A DNA stretch of 64,000 nucleotides. It comes from Ehrlichia ruminantium. GTDB taxonomy: Bacteria; Pseudomonadota; Alphaproteobacteria; Rickettsiales; Anaplasmataceae. The stretch covers positions 881,568 through 945,567 of the forward strand of contig NZ_CP033455.1 of assembly GCF_009728835.1 (NCBI RefSeq), given 5' to 3'. The notes beneath the pieces were generated by a model that ran no database searches, was not told the origin of the DNA, and saw only the letters and a program-made list of their open reading frames with translations. Positions 9,609 through 20,439 of the stretch are shown piece by piece; within the stretch, counting starts at the first letter, position 1; every line of letters begins with the position of its first letter. The translations under genes were made by a program, and so were the position numbers.

Positions 9609-11591
9609 CTACATAAAGTTTACTGGATCAACATCTATCATAATTTTTACTTGACTAATACTTGCATAATAATCCTTATATCTAGCAAGTAATTTTTGTA
9701 TCATAACATTACTTTGTACTCTAATTAAAATCCTATATCTATACTGCCGATTTAAAAAGCTAATCGGAGCAGGAGCAGGACCAAGTACATTAAGTGTCTC
9801 AGATAAACTCTTGACTATTTGTTGAGATACATTTATTACTTTAGCCTCACTTTTTCCACTAACTATTATACTTATTAACCTTGTATAAGGTGGCATCTGA
9901 GTTAATGATCTAGATTTTAGTTCTAAATCATAAAATAATTCACGATTATAAGATGATAAAGACTGCATCAAAGGATTATTTGCATCATAAGTCTGTAAAA
10001 TGACTTCACCTCTATCCACAAACCTGCCAGAACGTCCTGCTACTTGATGTAATAATTGATATGTTCTTTCTGTAGCACGCAAATCGCTATTATTTAATCC
10101 TAAATCAGCATCTATTACACCAACTAATGTTAACCTGGGAAAATTATGACCTTTTGCTATTACTTGAGTACCAATAATAATGTTTATCTTATCTTGCATA
10201 ATAAGATCAATAATATTTCCAATTTCCTTATTACTAATATCACTACTTATCATCGCAACTTTAGCATCTGGTATTAGTGTTATGATATCCTCTGCTATCT
10301 TTTCCACCCCCACTCCATACGATATAACAGATGACTTATCTAAACAATTGCTACACTCACTACTTATTGAACAGGAATATCCACAATAATGACACAACAA
10401 TATACCCTTTTTTTTATGTTCTATAAGCCATGTTGCACAATTTTTACATTGCATTTTAAACCCACAAGTTTTACATAGTCTTAGTGTTGCATATCCACGG
10501 CGATTCAAAAAAAGCATCACTTGATCCCGATTTTGCAACACTTTCAACATACTATTGTAAAGATCATAAGATAACCATTTATTCACCATTTTGCTGCTAC
10601 ACAAATTAATAACCCTTACTATAGGTAACGTAGCATTTCCAAACCTTTTGGTTAATTTTACATGATGATACTGAGATTTCAGTACATTACTAATAGCTTC
10701 TAAAGATGGAGTAGCTGAAGACAAAATAATTGGTATATTAAGCTGTTTTGCCAAAACAATCGACATATCACGAGCATTATAAGTTACGCCATGATCTTGT
10801 TTGAATGACGCATCATGCTCTTCATCAACAATAATCATTTTTAGATTCTTAAAAGGTAGAAACAATGCAGATCTTGCTCCTATCACAATTGAAGATTGCC
10901 CATATGCTATTGATAACCAACATTCTCTACGATTTTTTAACGTTAAATTCGAATGCCATTCTACTGGAAAATAGTTATCAAAATAACACCTTATACGCTT
11001 AATTAATTGTAAAGTTAATACTATCTCTGGAAGTAAAATTAATACTTGTGCTGTACTATCCTTATTAATCAAGTCATGTATAACTTCACAATAAACTTCT
11101 GTTTTACCGGAACCAGTTTCACCATCCAAAAGAATCACTGAATAATCCGACGTTTTACTAATAATATTATTATATGCTTGCTTCTGCTCATCAGATAAAT
11201 TAATTTTTACATCGCTAATATATTTTCTATTTTGATCAATAGAAAACTGAAGTTTATTAAAAGACTTTACATTTACCACATTACTAAAGACCATTTTTAA
11301 AACTAAACCAGCAGGAACAACATTATAATCACTCACCCATTTTATAAAATTAATTAATATACTACAAATTGCTGGCAAACAACTTTTAGTATCCACCATT
11401 TTTAATTGTGATAGATTCTTCATTTCACATGTCGAGGGTATAGTATCATATATAGTTAATATAATTCCAATAATTAATCTAGAACCAAAAGGAACACGAA
11501 CATAATCACCTATAATGAAGGATTCATTATCAGGAAGATTATAAAAAAATGTTTTATTAACTGGTACCGGTAACAAAACTTCAGCAATCAT
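9609..11591 (-). CDS. priA: Primosomal replication restart helicase PriA
   Basis: PriA recognises stalled forks and reloads the replisome. The N-terminal DNA-binding domain is followed by a Walker A box, GETGSGKTEVY (residues 157-167), then IIVDEEHDASFKQ and SATPSLEA in the helicase core. Two zinc sites follow: CKTCGFKMQCKNC and CHYCGYSCSISSECSNC, giving the eight expected cysteines. Motifs IIGTQVIAKGHNFPRL and LLHQVAGRSGR complete the superfamily 2 core. The length of 660 residues is slightly shorter than E. coli PriA, as usual in reduced genomes. Confidence 0.95.
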   Translation of the reverse strand: MIAEVLLPVPVNKTFFYNLPDNESFIIGDYVRVPFGSRLIIGIILTIYDTIPSTCEMKNLSQLKMVDTKSCLPAICSILINFIKWVSDYNVVPAGLVLKMVFSNVVNVKSFNKLQFSIDQNRKYISDVKINLSDEQKQAYNNIISKTSDYSVILLDGETGSGKTEVYCEVIHDLINKDSTAQVLILLPEIVLTLQLIKRIRCYFDNYFPVEWHSNLTLKNRRECWLSIAYGQSSIVIGARSALFLPFKNLKMIIVDEEHDASFKQDHGVTYNARDMSIVLAKQLNIPIILSSATPSLEAISNVLKSQYHHVKLTKRFGNATLPIVRVINLCSSKMVNKWLSYDLYNSMLKVLQNRDQVMLFLNRRGYATLRLCKTCGFKMQCKNCATWLIEHKKKGILLCHYCGYSCSISSECSNCLDKSSVISYGVGVEKIAEDIITLIPDAKVAMISSDISNKEIGNIIDLIMQDKINIIIGTQVIAKGHNFPRLTLVGVIDADLGLNNSDLRATERTYQLLHQVAGRSGRFVDRGEVILQTYDANNPLMQSLSSYNRELFYDLELKSRSLTQMPPYTRLISIIVSGKSEAKVINVSQQIVKSLSETLNVLGPAPAPISFLNRQYRYRILIRVQSNVMIQKLLARYKDYYASISQVKIMIDVDPVNFM

Positions 11592-12641
11592 GCCTTATGT
11601 AAATACCTTATTTTTAACAGATTATAGCAGAAATACAAAAATGTACACCATATTACAAGATATCACAGTACATATTAATACTATTATACAGAATACATAA
11701 TCCCTTATAAAATTAAGTAGATCTACAATAACATAATATACATTATAAACATCTTGTAATATGCAATACAGTCCATATTTATTATAAGTTTATCTTAGCA
11801 AATACATCCCCTTAACAAAATGTTTAACTATGACTTATAAAAACGTCATTAATAAAACTAGCACACTCTATTAAACTATTACTTCACCGTTTAATCACAA
11901 CTATATCTTATTCTAATGCACTATATTTTATAACTTAACCTTAGAAAATAGTAAATCTACAAAGAATAATTATCAAATTATTACTCATCGCTTTTTCACC
12001 AAAGAAAACATCAATATATTTGTAGATATATTATGCTACTACTCAACAACAAATGAAATATTAACCTGGAAATTATCAATGACCTAAATTTATTGACTGA
12101 AAATAATAGATAATATTGCCTTGATAAATCAAGCGTAATATGAAATTATGCGCAAGCATTATCATCTACTGTAACTGTAAATAATATATTGAATACATAC
12201 GATTGCTATTACAGTTTATATACACCATAAAACATTATAAATCCCAGAATGTTATCCTTAAGAATTAATATAAGTTTAGAATCCTAGACATTTTTATTAT
12301 ATAAAAACTCCTTTACAAAATTACAAAGTTCTCAAGCCTTAACCAAAAATTATCAGAAAATCGTACATAAGTATAATACTACTACTCATGATAATTATTA
12401 ACTGCTACACAATAAAAAAATTATCTAACAACATATACATCAGTATGCAAAATCTACTATATCACTCTTTTAGATAATAAAAAAACCAGAATAAACTTTA
12501 ATATAAAACAAATACACTACTATAGTCCATAATTATTTTTCTTATATACTTAATGACAATATCCCTAATCAGATTTTCTTATAAATCTACAAAACATATA
12601 TTTTACTTTTCCTTATTAATTGGGTAATTACTTATTCAAAT
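11592..12641. other. 1.05-kb non-coding gap
   Basis: Between priA and the C26-like gene I see AT-rich DNA with no long ORF, no tRNA-like sequence and no obvious repeat. Confidence 0.5.
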
Positions 12642-13628
12642 TTATTCACGATAAAGAAAATCCCTAATTATTGCATCTGCTATTATAATTGATGTATGCA
12701 ACTCAGTATTATTAATAGCACGTTTTTTTTCAACATTAACTAATAGATATTCCGGATGAAATTGAACATATATATTACCATATTTATCTTCTATAGCTTC
12801 TATAATACCATCCTCTGATAAAGCAATAATTTTATATCCAAGACTATACATCCTTTCCACATTTTCCATACTATTATCAACCGCTTCTGAATGTGCATCT
12901 GGCACATATATTACCATTTGTTTATCTTCAACATGCAACTTATAGTTCAAAGCATTTAGAATACCTAACAGTCTATTATCGGGAAGAATTAATACTTTAT
13001 GTAAATTAGTATCTACACTTCTAGGATCTGGCATTGATACAACATGAGAAGCTGCCGAAATATGAGAATTAACCATATTTTGCACCCTAGATATTTTAAT
13101 ACCGCTTGCATACATTATACCCTGCAAGCCACCGCATATTCCAAAAAGATGTATACAATGATTTTTATTTACGATTTTAACAATAGCATTGGTAATTAAC
13201 TGCCTATTTGAAGTTGGAGCAATAGGTAAAGAAGAAATATTATAATGGTTTCCCGGTATTAGTATTCTATTAATATGATTTTTTTCAATGAACTCTGCAA
13301 CAACCTCTTCTATAATATCATTACGTGATATTTGATAATTTTCACCATTATAAGAGTTATTTCTTCTTATAATCTCATTCTCAACTGATTTTACAATTAC
13401 ATTATAATCCATAAGTACTACATATGCTCCATAACTCTGTAATACTTTGGTAATTTGTGCAGCTGTTCTATCTTCATTAGGATATGTAGAAACCTTGGTA
13501 GATAATAAACCAACTACAACATCCTTTTGATCATACCTTATACAACCTGCTAATATCTTCTGATATGGTAAAATTAAACAAATAAGACATATAACTACAA
13601 CATTTTTAATTCTAGATATGAATCTCAT
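12642..13628 (-). CDS. Exported gamma-glutamyl hydrolase-like class I amidotransferase (C26 family)
   Basis: The protein resembles gamma-glutamyl-GABA hydrolases of the PuuD / peptidase C26 group. It has the nucleophile elbow FGICGGLQGIMYASG and the His-containing YVQFHPEYL, the two halves of the class I glutaminase active site. From ATG 13628 the first ~30 residues (RFISRIKNVVVICLICLILPYQKILAG) are a basic then hydrophobic signal peptide or anchor, so it probably acts in the periplasm. The longer frame from TTG 13646 adds 6 residues; I preferred ATG. The natural substrate cannot be told from the sequence. The gene stands alone, divergent from hemD. Confidence 0.75.
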   Translation of the reverse strand: MRFISRIKNVVVICLICLILPYQKILAGCIRYDQKDVVVGLLSTKVSTYPNEDRTAAQITKVLQSYGAYVVLMDYNVIVKSVENEIIRRNNSYNGENYQISRNDIIEEVVAEFIEKNHINRILIPGNHYNISSLPIAPTSNRQLITNAIVKIVNKNHCIHLFGICGGLQGIMYASGIKISRVQNMVNSHISAASHVVSMPDPRSVDTNLHKVLILPDNRLLGILNALNYKLHVEDKQMVIYVPDAHSEAVDNSMENVERMYSLGYKIIALSEDGIIEAIEDKYGNIYVQFHPEYLLVNVEKKRAINNTELHTSIIIADAIIRDFLYRE

Positions 13629-13868
13629 AAGTATAATCCAATACAAAATTGTGCAGGTACTGTAGAATACAAGTAATTAATGTAGTGTAAATAGAAAAAA
13701 TTAATTACACAAGTATTCTTTATTAGATGATACATTACGTTATAATAATTGCTATATAGTTAAAATAACCAATAAATATATTATTACTTCAAATTTAGAT
13801 AGCTAAGTTGATTTTCTCAGAATCTATGAGATAGTTTTTTAATAATAAGGAACACATAAAACATTACT

Positions 13869-14588
13869 ATGAAGTCTCTATTAGTTACACGACCACAAGA
13901 AGATTCCATTACAATCAAAGAAATTTTGACAAAGCTAGGATTCAATATCTACATAGAACCCATGTTCTCAATAAAGTATTTACCTACAAAGCTCAATTTA
14001 GAACACTTTGATTCAATTATATCAACAAGTAAACATAGTATTATTGCATTATCCAAAATAACAAAAAATCGCACTCAACCTATTATTACTGTAGGTGATA
14101 ATACAAAGCAAGTTGCAGAAAAACTAGGATTTTTATCAGTAACATCACTTAATGGTAACATTTACAACATTATATCCTACATACAAAATAATATTAAGCT
14201 AAGATTTTTATACATAAGAGGACAAGAAGTTACATATAACTTAAAAGATACTTTTAACAACAATAATATGATATTTCATGAAGTGATATTATATTCTACA
14301 ATAGATAGACAATCTCTTAGCAAGCATTGCTACAATGCTCTTTTCCACAATAAAATTTCAGCAATATTATTCTACTCTTCAAGAACCGCAAGTATATTTA
14401 TAAATTTAATAAAAAAACACAATATAGCTCATAAAACAAGTAATATTATTGTATATGCCATGAGTGACAAAATTGCAGAAGCAGTAAACAATGTATCTTG
14501 GAAAAGTATAAAAATCTCTGACAAGCCTACTAATAAATCATTAATTTCATTAATATCTTCTGATATAAAAAATTGTGAAAAGAATTGA
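13869..14588 (+). CDS. hemD: Uroporphyrinogen-III synthase
   Basis: HemD closes hydroxymethylbilane to uroporphyrinogen III with inversion of ring D, in heme synthesis. The family is poorly conserved. The evidence is the opening KSLLVTRPQEDS, the repeated two-domain layout, IITVGDNTKQVAEKLGF, the YIRGQEVTYNL block at the domain hinge, and AILFYSSRTASIFINLI followed by IIVYAMSDKIAEAV. The length of 239 residues is typical. It is a single gene on the plus strand. Confidence 0.85.
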   Translation: MKSLLVTRPQEDSITIKEILTKLGFNIYIEPMFSIKYLPTKLNLEHFDSIISTSKHSIIALSKITKNRTQPIITVGDNTKQVAEKLGFLSVTSLNGNIYNIISYIQNNIKLRFLYIRGQEVTYNLKDTFNNNNMIFHEVILYSTIDRQSLSKHCYNALFHNKISAILFYSSRTASIFINLIKKHNIAHKTSNIIVYAMSDKIAEAVNNVSWKSIKISDKPTNKSLISLISSDIKNCEKN

Positions 14589-15544
14589 TACAAATTTAAT
14601 AACACAATAACAAAAATCACATTTTTTCGATAAAAAATTATCTATACCTCTTTAAAATTCTTTAACATTAAAATAATGACATACCAGAATAATAATTATC
14701 CGATACATTCCACACTATACTAAATTGCAGTATCAATTTTCACAACTTATAATTATTTAATCTTCAAAAGTAAAAAATATCTTTCCCATTATCAAATATA
14801 TTTTTTTTAATAAAACCAGAACTACCTTTTACAATAATATCAATTATATAATACTAGTTTACAGAAAATTACTGAATACAACTTATCTATAACACTATGA
14901 GTAAAATAAGATCATTAAATTTTTGTACTATTTTGCAAAAATTATATTCTTAATCAAATACACACAATTCATGAAACTTCACTATTTTAAAATATACTAC
15001 TTATCACACCTCCAAGTTCATTCCTCCATAGCATAAAATTAGCATAACTATTTAAATAGCATTTTATATACATACCCTATCTACAAAAAACTACTCCACA
15101 TAACTTGCTTGCACAACACTACAACTAAAACCTAATTATCAATTTTTTATTATCTTGCAAAAATTATATTCTTAATCAAATACACACAATTCATGAAACT
15201 TCATTGTTTTAAAATATACCATCTATCATACCTTAAAGCCCATTCTTCTACAGAATAAAATCAGGATAACACCTAACTAGAGTATACAAAGACATTATAG
15301 AAATTCCTAAACAAGTTCAGAATCAAAATACTGATAAATTAGGATAACAAAGATTTATAACTACCATGATTGCATAAATAGGATACAAAAGCTTTATTTT
15401 CAAAAATAAACTATTTTCTCTTAACTAAATTTATCTATTTTATAGAATAAAAATTAACATAACTCTTCACAGCAATATTCATTGTACAATAAATATAAAA
15501 AAGTATAATAGCTAGTATCAATACTTATAGTTTGTATTATATTA
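14589..15544. other. Non-coding gap between hemD and the pepP-like gene
   Basis: There is no supported gene in this AT-rich stretch. It contains the direct repeat at 14922-15240. Confidence 0.5.
14922..15240. repeat. Direct repeat, two copies ~222 bp apart
   Basis: About 80 bases starting TTGCAAAAATTATATTC at 14933 recur at 15155. Both copies include ACACACAATTCATGAAACTT and then TTTTAAAATATAC. The remainder of the units (CATTC near 15010 and 15241) is diverged, so this is an old tandem duplication. Confidence 0.8.
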
Positions 15545-17263
15545 TCATTTTATACTACGACATGAGGTCCATAACCAATCTTTTACTTTCGCATCCAGAT
15601 ATGGAGCAACTGTTGTATATACAAAATCATGATATTTATTTATATAGTCAACTTCCTCTTTGCTTAACATATCAACATTAATTAAGTTTAAATCTATAGG
15701 AACGCATGTTAATTGTTTAAATCTTAGAAATTTATCACAACATTTTTCAACATACATTAAATTTTCAATTCTTATTCCATATTCTCCATCTTTATAATAC
15801 CCAGGTTCATTGGATAAAATCATATTTGGCTGTAATACAACATTATTACCATAAGAAATAGCACAAGGGCCTTCATGCACTGATAGAAAACTACCTACAC
15901 CATGACCTGTACCATGTTGATAATCAAGTCCATTTTTCCATAAATACTGCCTTGCTAATATATCCAACATTCCACCAGTAGTTTTTGAAGTAAAAATTGC
16001 CATTGCTATTGCTATATGACCTTTCAATACTAAAGTAAAATTAGTCACTTGTTCACATGTAGGCTTTCCTATTGCAATAGTACGTGTTACATCAGTCGTA
16101 CCATCAAGATATTGTCCACCAGAATCTAATAAATACAATCCATTTTTACAAATCAGCTTATTTGTTTCATTACTGACCTTATAATGTATCACAGCTCCAT
16201 TCTCTGCAAATCCAGAAATCGTAGCAAAGCTCTCTCCACAGAATAAATCCTGCTGTTGTCTAAAAATCAATAATTGTGAAACAACATCCAACTCCGTAAT
16301 TTCTTGATTATTACTCAACTGAACATCTAACCAATACAACAAATTAACTATAGCAACACCATCTCTAATATGTGCATTAACTGCACCAGAAATTTCCGTA
16401 TCATTTTTCTTAGATTTCATTACAAGACAAGTATCAAAATCCCTAACTAATATATCCTTTTTATCCAAATACCTAAAAATATTCATAGGCACAGTAGATG
16501 CATCTATTACTATCGACTGTATAGGTTCTAAAACATTAAACAATTCATGAATATGATATATTCTAACATATTCATGATCAAAATTAACTGACTTAACATC
16601 TTCAATAAATAAATCAACTCTCCCATCTTGATATAAAATTGCCCGAGATAACACAGAAGGATTAAAAATAAAATCTCTATTACGGATGTTTAATAGCCAT
16701 GAAATAACATCAGTGTCTGTAATCAATACAGCATCTTTACCATGCAAATATGTTATAACTTCATTAGCTTTCTCATAGCTTGTAACTCCAGAATATTGTA
16801 AATCATGACTTACTATATTCTGCACTACATTAAAATCACGAATCCATAATCTATCAATTAAAATGTCATCTATTGGTTTTAAAATAATATGATGATTTGT
16901 ATATTTTTTTATATGGCTTAAGGTAAATAGTTGAGATTCATATCCTACTACAACACCAGAACTTAAATTTTCTATACACCACTGCCAAGGTGTAATATCA
17001 GACACATTATGTATCTGATAATAATTAAGATCCAATTCCTGTTGAGCCTGTAATGTGTATCTACCATCAGTAAAAAAATGCTGCTTTCCCTGACTTGATA
17101 CTATTATAGTAGCATGTGATCCAGAAAAACCACATAACCATTTCAACCGTTGCTTATTCTCATGTATATATTCTGATTGATATTCATCTGTATTATATAA
17201 CAATAAAACATTAATACCATATTCCCCCATTAAACTAATTAATCTACTTAATCTATTCTCCAT
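15545..17263 (-). CDS. pepP: Aminopeptidase P family metallopeptidase (Xaa-Pro aminopeptidase)
   Basis: This is a cytosolic dimetal peptidase removing an N-terminal residue preceding proline. The C-terminal pita-bread domain shows all five metal ligands: LLDSGGQYLDGTTDVTRT (two Asp), GTGHGVGSFLSVHEG (His), SNEPGYY (Glu) and GIRIENLMYV (Glu). Two creatinase-like N-terminal domains precede it, as in the long (~600-residue) eukaryote-type and alphaproteobacterial enzymes. I chose ATG 17263 (MENRLSRLISLMG) because AGAGG lies upstream. The frame could begin 14 codons earlier. The gene symbol is by family only. Confidence 0.88.
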   Translation of the reverse strand: MENRLSRLISLMGEYGINVLLLYNTDEYQSEYIHENKQRLKWLCGFSGSHATIIVSSQGKQHFFTDGRYTLQAQQELDLNYYQIHNVSDITPWQWCIENLSSGVVVGYESQLFTLSHIKKYTNHHIILKPIDDILIDRLWIRDFNVVQNIVSHDLQYSGVTSYEKANEVITYLHGKDAVLITDTDVISWLLNIRNRDFIFNPSVLSRAILYQDGRVDLFIEDVKSVNFDHEYVRIYHIHELFNVLEPIQSIVIDASTVPMNIFRYLDKKDILVRDFDTCLVMKSKKNDTEISGAVNAHIRDGVAIVNLLYWLDVQLSNNQEITELDVVSQLLIFRQQQDLFCGESFATISGFAENGAVIHYKVSNETNKLICKNGLYLLDSGGQYLDGTTDVTRTIAIGKPTCEQVTNFTLVLKGHIAIAMAIFTSKTTGGMLDILARQYLWKNGLDYQHGTGHGVGSFLSVHEGPCAISYGNNVVLQPNMILSNEPGYYKDGEYGIRIENLMYVEKCCDKFLRFKQLTCVPIDLNLINVDMLSKEEVDYINKYHDFVYTTVAPYLDAKVKDWLWTSCRSIK

Positions 17264-17561
17264 AAAACCCAAACCTCTACAGCTAACACTTATATAGAAT
17301 AACAATCTAACAACTTAGTAACATAAATAAACCTGCATTCAGTTATATTCAAAGATTGATATAAAACAACATTACATAAATTTTTCCCACAACAAAAAAG
17401 TGGCATTTATAATCATATATAACAAAATTCAAATGTCTTACTTAAAGAGTCAATACTAATTGATCACAACTGATATAAGAAACCTGCAACTTCATTCAAA
17501 AAATGTACTCTAAAAAATAATATTTTTATCAATATTTATTTCCCTACTACACCTTATATTT

Positions 17562-18083
17562 TCAATAAACATTTAATACCAATTTATCTCCACTCATATA
17601 AAAATTAAAATATTGTAGGAAACTCATCCCTAAAAGAGACGTACGCATTGGAGCAACATTAACACTTGCCTTAACATCTTTAACAAGAAACTTACCTATT
17701 TGCATCTCAGATATTTCAACATACAATGCTTTTATCGTACCATTAGCTGTATGATATGTTTTTTTGCGGTTTAAATATTTCAAGTGATCTTTAATTTGTT
17801 TCGCATCTTCTGTAGAAAGTACAACATCAGTAGCTCCAGTATCAACAAGAAATTTTATTGGTACTCCTCGTATATCTGCCGTAATATAAAAATGTCCATC
17901 CTTAGCTCGATAAAATTCAACACCACCTTCTTTGGTATAATGGACTTTATCACTTTTAGTTACACTATCAGAGAAAAATTTATCAAGGTACCTATTAGAA
18001 ACAATGTCATCATTAGAGCCCTTAAATAGCATAACTACAACTATCAAAACTAACCAAAACAATATGTATTTTACGTTTTGCAT
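17562..18083 (-). CDS. Membrane-anchored retropepsin-like aspartic protease
   Basis: A short cytoplasmic start and one hydrophobic segment (YILFWLVLIVVVMLF, about residues 6-20) anchor a soluble domain. The domain carries the retropepsin active site FLVDTGATDVVLS, with the partner hydrophobic-hydrophobic-Gly motif later at TSLLGMSFLQYF. This is the TIGR02281-type clan AA protease found widely in alphaproteobacteria and known in Rickettsia as APRc. It should work as a dimer facing the periplasm. ATG 18083 has GGA upstream; the alternative is TTG at 18095. It lies just downstream of the exonuclease and era genes on the same strand. Confidence 0.85.
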   Translation of the reverse strand: MQNVKYILFWLVLIVVVMLFKGSNDDIVSNRYLDKFFSDSVTKSDKVHYTKEGGVEFYRAKDGHFYITADIRGVPIKFLVDTGATDVVLSTEDAKQIKDHLKYLNRKKTYHTANGTIKALYVEISEMQIGKFLVKDVKASVNVAPMRTSLLGMSFLQYFNFYMSGDKLVLNVY

Positions 18084-18167
18084 AACAGATTCCAAAAAAA
18101 TCCACTAATTAAATAATGATATATAGATAAACATATAAATTAATTAACTGAACGTATTTAAATATAA

Positions 18168-18995
18168 CTAAAGATAAAAATTTCCACTACAAGCTTTGTT
18201 CCACTCTAATTTAAATTGCTGCAAATGCACTTTCTTACTTGTATCTAAATATGATAATAAGTCATTTATACTTTCATTATAACTTAATGTAGTGATCCTA
18301 TTTTGATGATGCATAATTCTTAAATATACCAGATAAGTATTTATGACATCTGTCTCACAATAATCCCTAATTTCCGATATCTTATTTTCATCATATAGCT
18401 GAGTCACTTTTGACCCATCAGTACCAATCTTGCCAGGAAAATTTAAAATTGAACATACTTCATTCATTTTTACTCTAGCAGAAGTTCCAAAATCAGATAA
18501 ATAATCCAATAAATCACAATGCCAATCAATACTATAACGTTGAAAGTAATTATTCCATTTATCTCCTATCTTATACAAACACCCTGCTTGTATTCCATAT
18601 ACCATTGCTCTATACTTCAACACCGGAAAATCAAAAGTACGACCATTAAATGATACAAACCTTGGTTTTAAAGATGAAGCATATTGAAAAAAACCCCTCA
18701 ACAGATCCTCTTCTGTAGAATCTATTTTACCACCTGAACGTATCTCTTGTAAGTGAAAAGATTCATATTCTCCTGCTTTCCTAATATCTGCTTTTAGAAA
18801 ACTAATAGCAACTACTTTATGAAAAAGCTGACGTAAAAAAGGATTTTTACCATCTGTAATGTCAAGATGATAATTGACTAACGCATCTCTTTTTTCAGTT
18901 ACATCATGTACATCATCAAAATTATCTAAAAGATTACAACAAACATCTACATCTGGAATCGTTTCAATATCAAAAACTAATAGACTATTCAACAT
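18168..18995 (-). CDS. Predicted 3'-5' exonuclease (PolB-like exonuclease domain)
   Basis: The N-terminus [11 protein letters not shown] carries the DxE of exonuclease motif [19 protein letters not shown] matches motif II (N-x-x-F-D), and [15 protein letters not shown] matches motif III (Y-x-x-x-D). This is the DNA polymerase B-like exonuclease family (DNA_pol_B_exo2) without a polymerase domain. The DNA or RNA substrate is unknown. Its start overlaps the end of era by 11 bases, so the two are probably translated from one message. Confidence 0.85.
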   Translation of the reverse strand: MLNSLLVFDIETIPDVDVCCNLLDNFDDVHDVTEKRDALVNYHLDITDGKNPFLRQLFHKVVAISFLKADIRKAGEYESFHLQEIRSGGKIDSTEEDLLRGFFQYASSLKPRFVSFNGRTFDFPVLKYRAMVYGIQAGCLYKIGDKWNNYFQRYSIDWHCDLLDYLSDFGTSARVKMNEVCSILNFPGKIGTDGSKVTQLYDENKISEIRDYCETDVINTYLVYLRIMHHQNRITTLSYNESINDLLSYLDTSKKVHLQQFKLEWNKACSGNFYL

Positions 18996-19875
18996 ATCCT
19001 ACACACTCATTCAAATGATCTTGCCATAATTCCCGCACTTTTACAAATAGAAAAAGATGTACTTTCACTTGAAGTATATCTTCAAGATCAGACCTAGATT
19101 CCATACCAATTCTTTTTATCATCTCACCTTTTTTCCCTAAAATAATGACCTTATGACTATCTCTAGTCACATATATAACTTGCTTGACAACCAAACTATT
19201 ATTTTCTTTTTCTTCAACTAATTCAGTTACTACAGACAATAAATAAGGTAACTCATGACGTAAAGCTATAAACAACTTTTCACGTGTAATTTCAGCCATA
19301 AAAAATTTCAAAGGTGCATCACTAATCTGATCTGCAGCATATAACCAAGGACCATAAGGTGAAGTCTCACACAAATAATCCACTAACTTATCAATACCAG
19401 TTCCATGTAATGCAGAAATAGCAAAAGTTTTATCAAATTTGTGTAAAGAATACATATATTCTATAACTTGATCAACTAATGACTTAGTCACTATATCAAT
19501 CTTGTTAATTACTAAAATAGCATTAAGGCCAGAATGTTTTATCCTACTAATGATCTTTTTTACATGTTGATTTAAATAGTTATTCACATCAACTAATAAT
19601 ATTACATTTTCAATACCTTTAAGAGACATCCATGCATGTTTTACTAAAAATTTCTCTAATTTTGTCTTTGGTGAAAAAATACCTGGCGTATCTATAAATA
19701 TCAATTGTATATTATCATGGTTTGATATTGCATGCATTCTAACTCTGGTAGTCTGTACTTTTGAAGTAACTGCTGCAACCTTTTGTCCTACTAATAGATT
19801 AACTAATGTTGACTTCCCAGCATTAGTAGTCCCTACTATAGCATTCATAGAACACTTTGTACCTATATGATCCAT
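18985..19875 (-). CDS. era: GTPase Era
   Basis: Era binds 16S rRNA near its 3' end and assists 30S assembly. The GTPase domain shows G1 [10 protein letters not shown] near the start, G3 DTPGIF and G4 NKID. The C-terminal KH RNA-binding domain has [22 protein letters not shown]. The length of 296 residues is normal. The stop overlaps the downstream exonuclease gene, indicating an operon. Confidence 0.95.
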   Translation of the reverse strand: MDHIGTKCSMNAIVGTTNAGKSTLVNLLVGQKVAAVTSKVQTTRVRMHAISNHDNIQLIFIDTPGIFSPKTKLEKFLVKHAWMSLKGIENVILLVDVNNYLNQHVKKIISRIKHSGLNAILVINKIDIVTKSLVDQVIEYMYSLHKFDKTFAISALHGTGIDKLVDYLCETSPYGPWLYAADQISDAPLKFFMAEITREKLFIALRHELPYLLSVVTELVEEKENNSLVVKQVIYVTRDSHKVIILGKKGEMIKRIGMESRSDLEDILQVKVHLFLFVKVRELWQDHLNECVGYVE

Positions 19876-20439
19876 ATTTTTCTGCTAGCATTAACTAATT
19901 AAAATATACCTACACATTAAAAGACCTGTGTCAAAACTACAAAAGCATAACTAAGATCACAATACAATTAAGAACTACTGCTGTAAGAAGTCAAAACAGT
20001 AACCCACCTACACTATAGATATCTTAGTATTACACATTAAAAATATATTCTATGCAATAAAATTTTTTAACAAATTAAAAATAGATAGGCTAATAAATAA
20101 AAAAACAATATAAGTACTACTAGTAATATATGGAACACATTGACTTATAATAATATCAAGTGCATCCTTTATATTAATAAGTAATCAGCTCCTATAAGAT
20201 TATCAAGTCAATAATCAAAAATGACTTTATGTATATACTTAAGTTAAACATTTAATACGTATAACTATATAAGCACATAGAAATAAAATACTTATATAAT
20301 ATTGTATTTCAAAACCTAAAAAACATACATAAAATATCAGTTGCCTATACCTTTACTATTTCATTATCAAATAATAAAAATAGAAAAACTATCTTATATA
20401 TTTAAAACTCCCAACACCTGTAATTAAAATACACAAATA
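19876..20439. other. Non-coding gap between ffh and era
   Basis: AT-rich sequence in which I see no gene, repeat or RNA. Confidence 0.5.
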
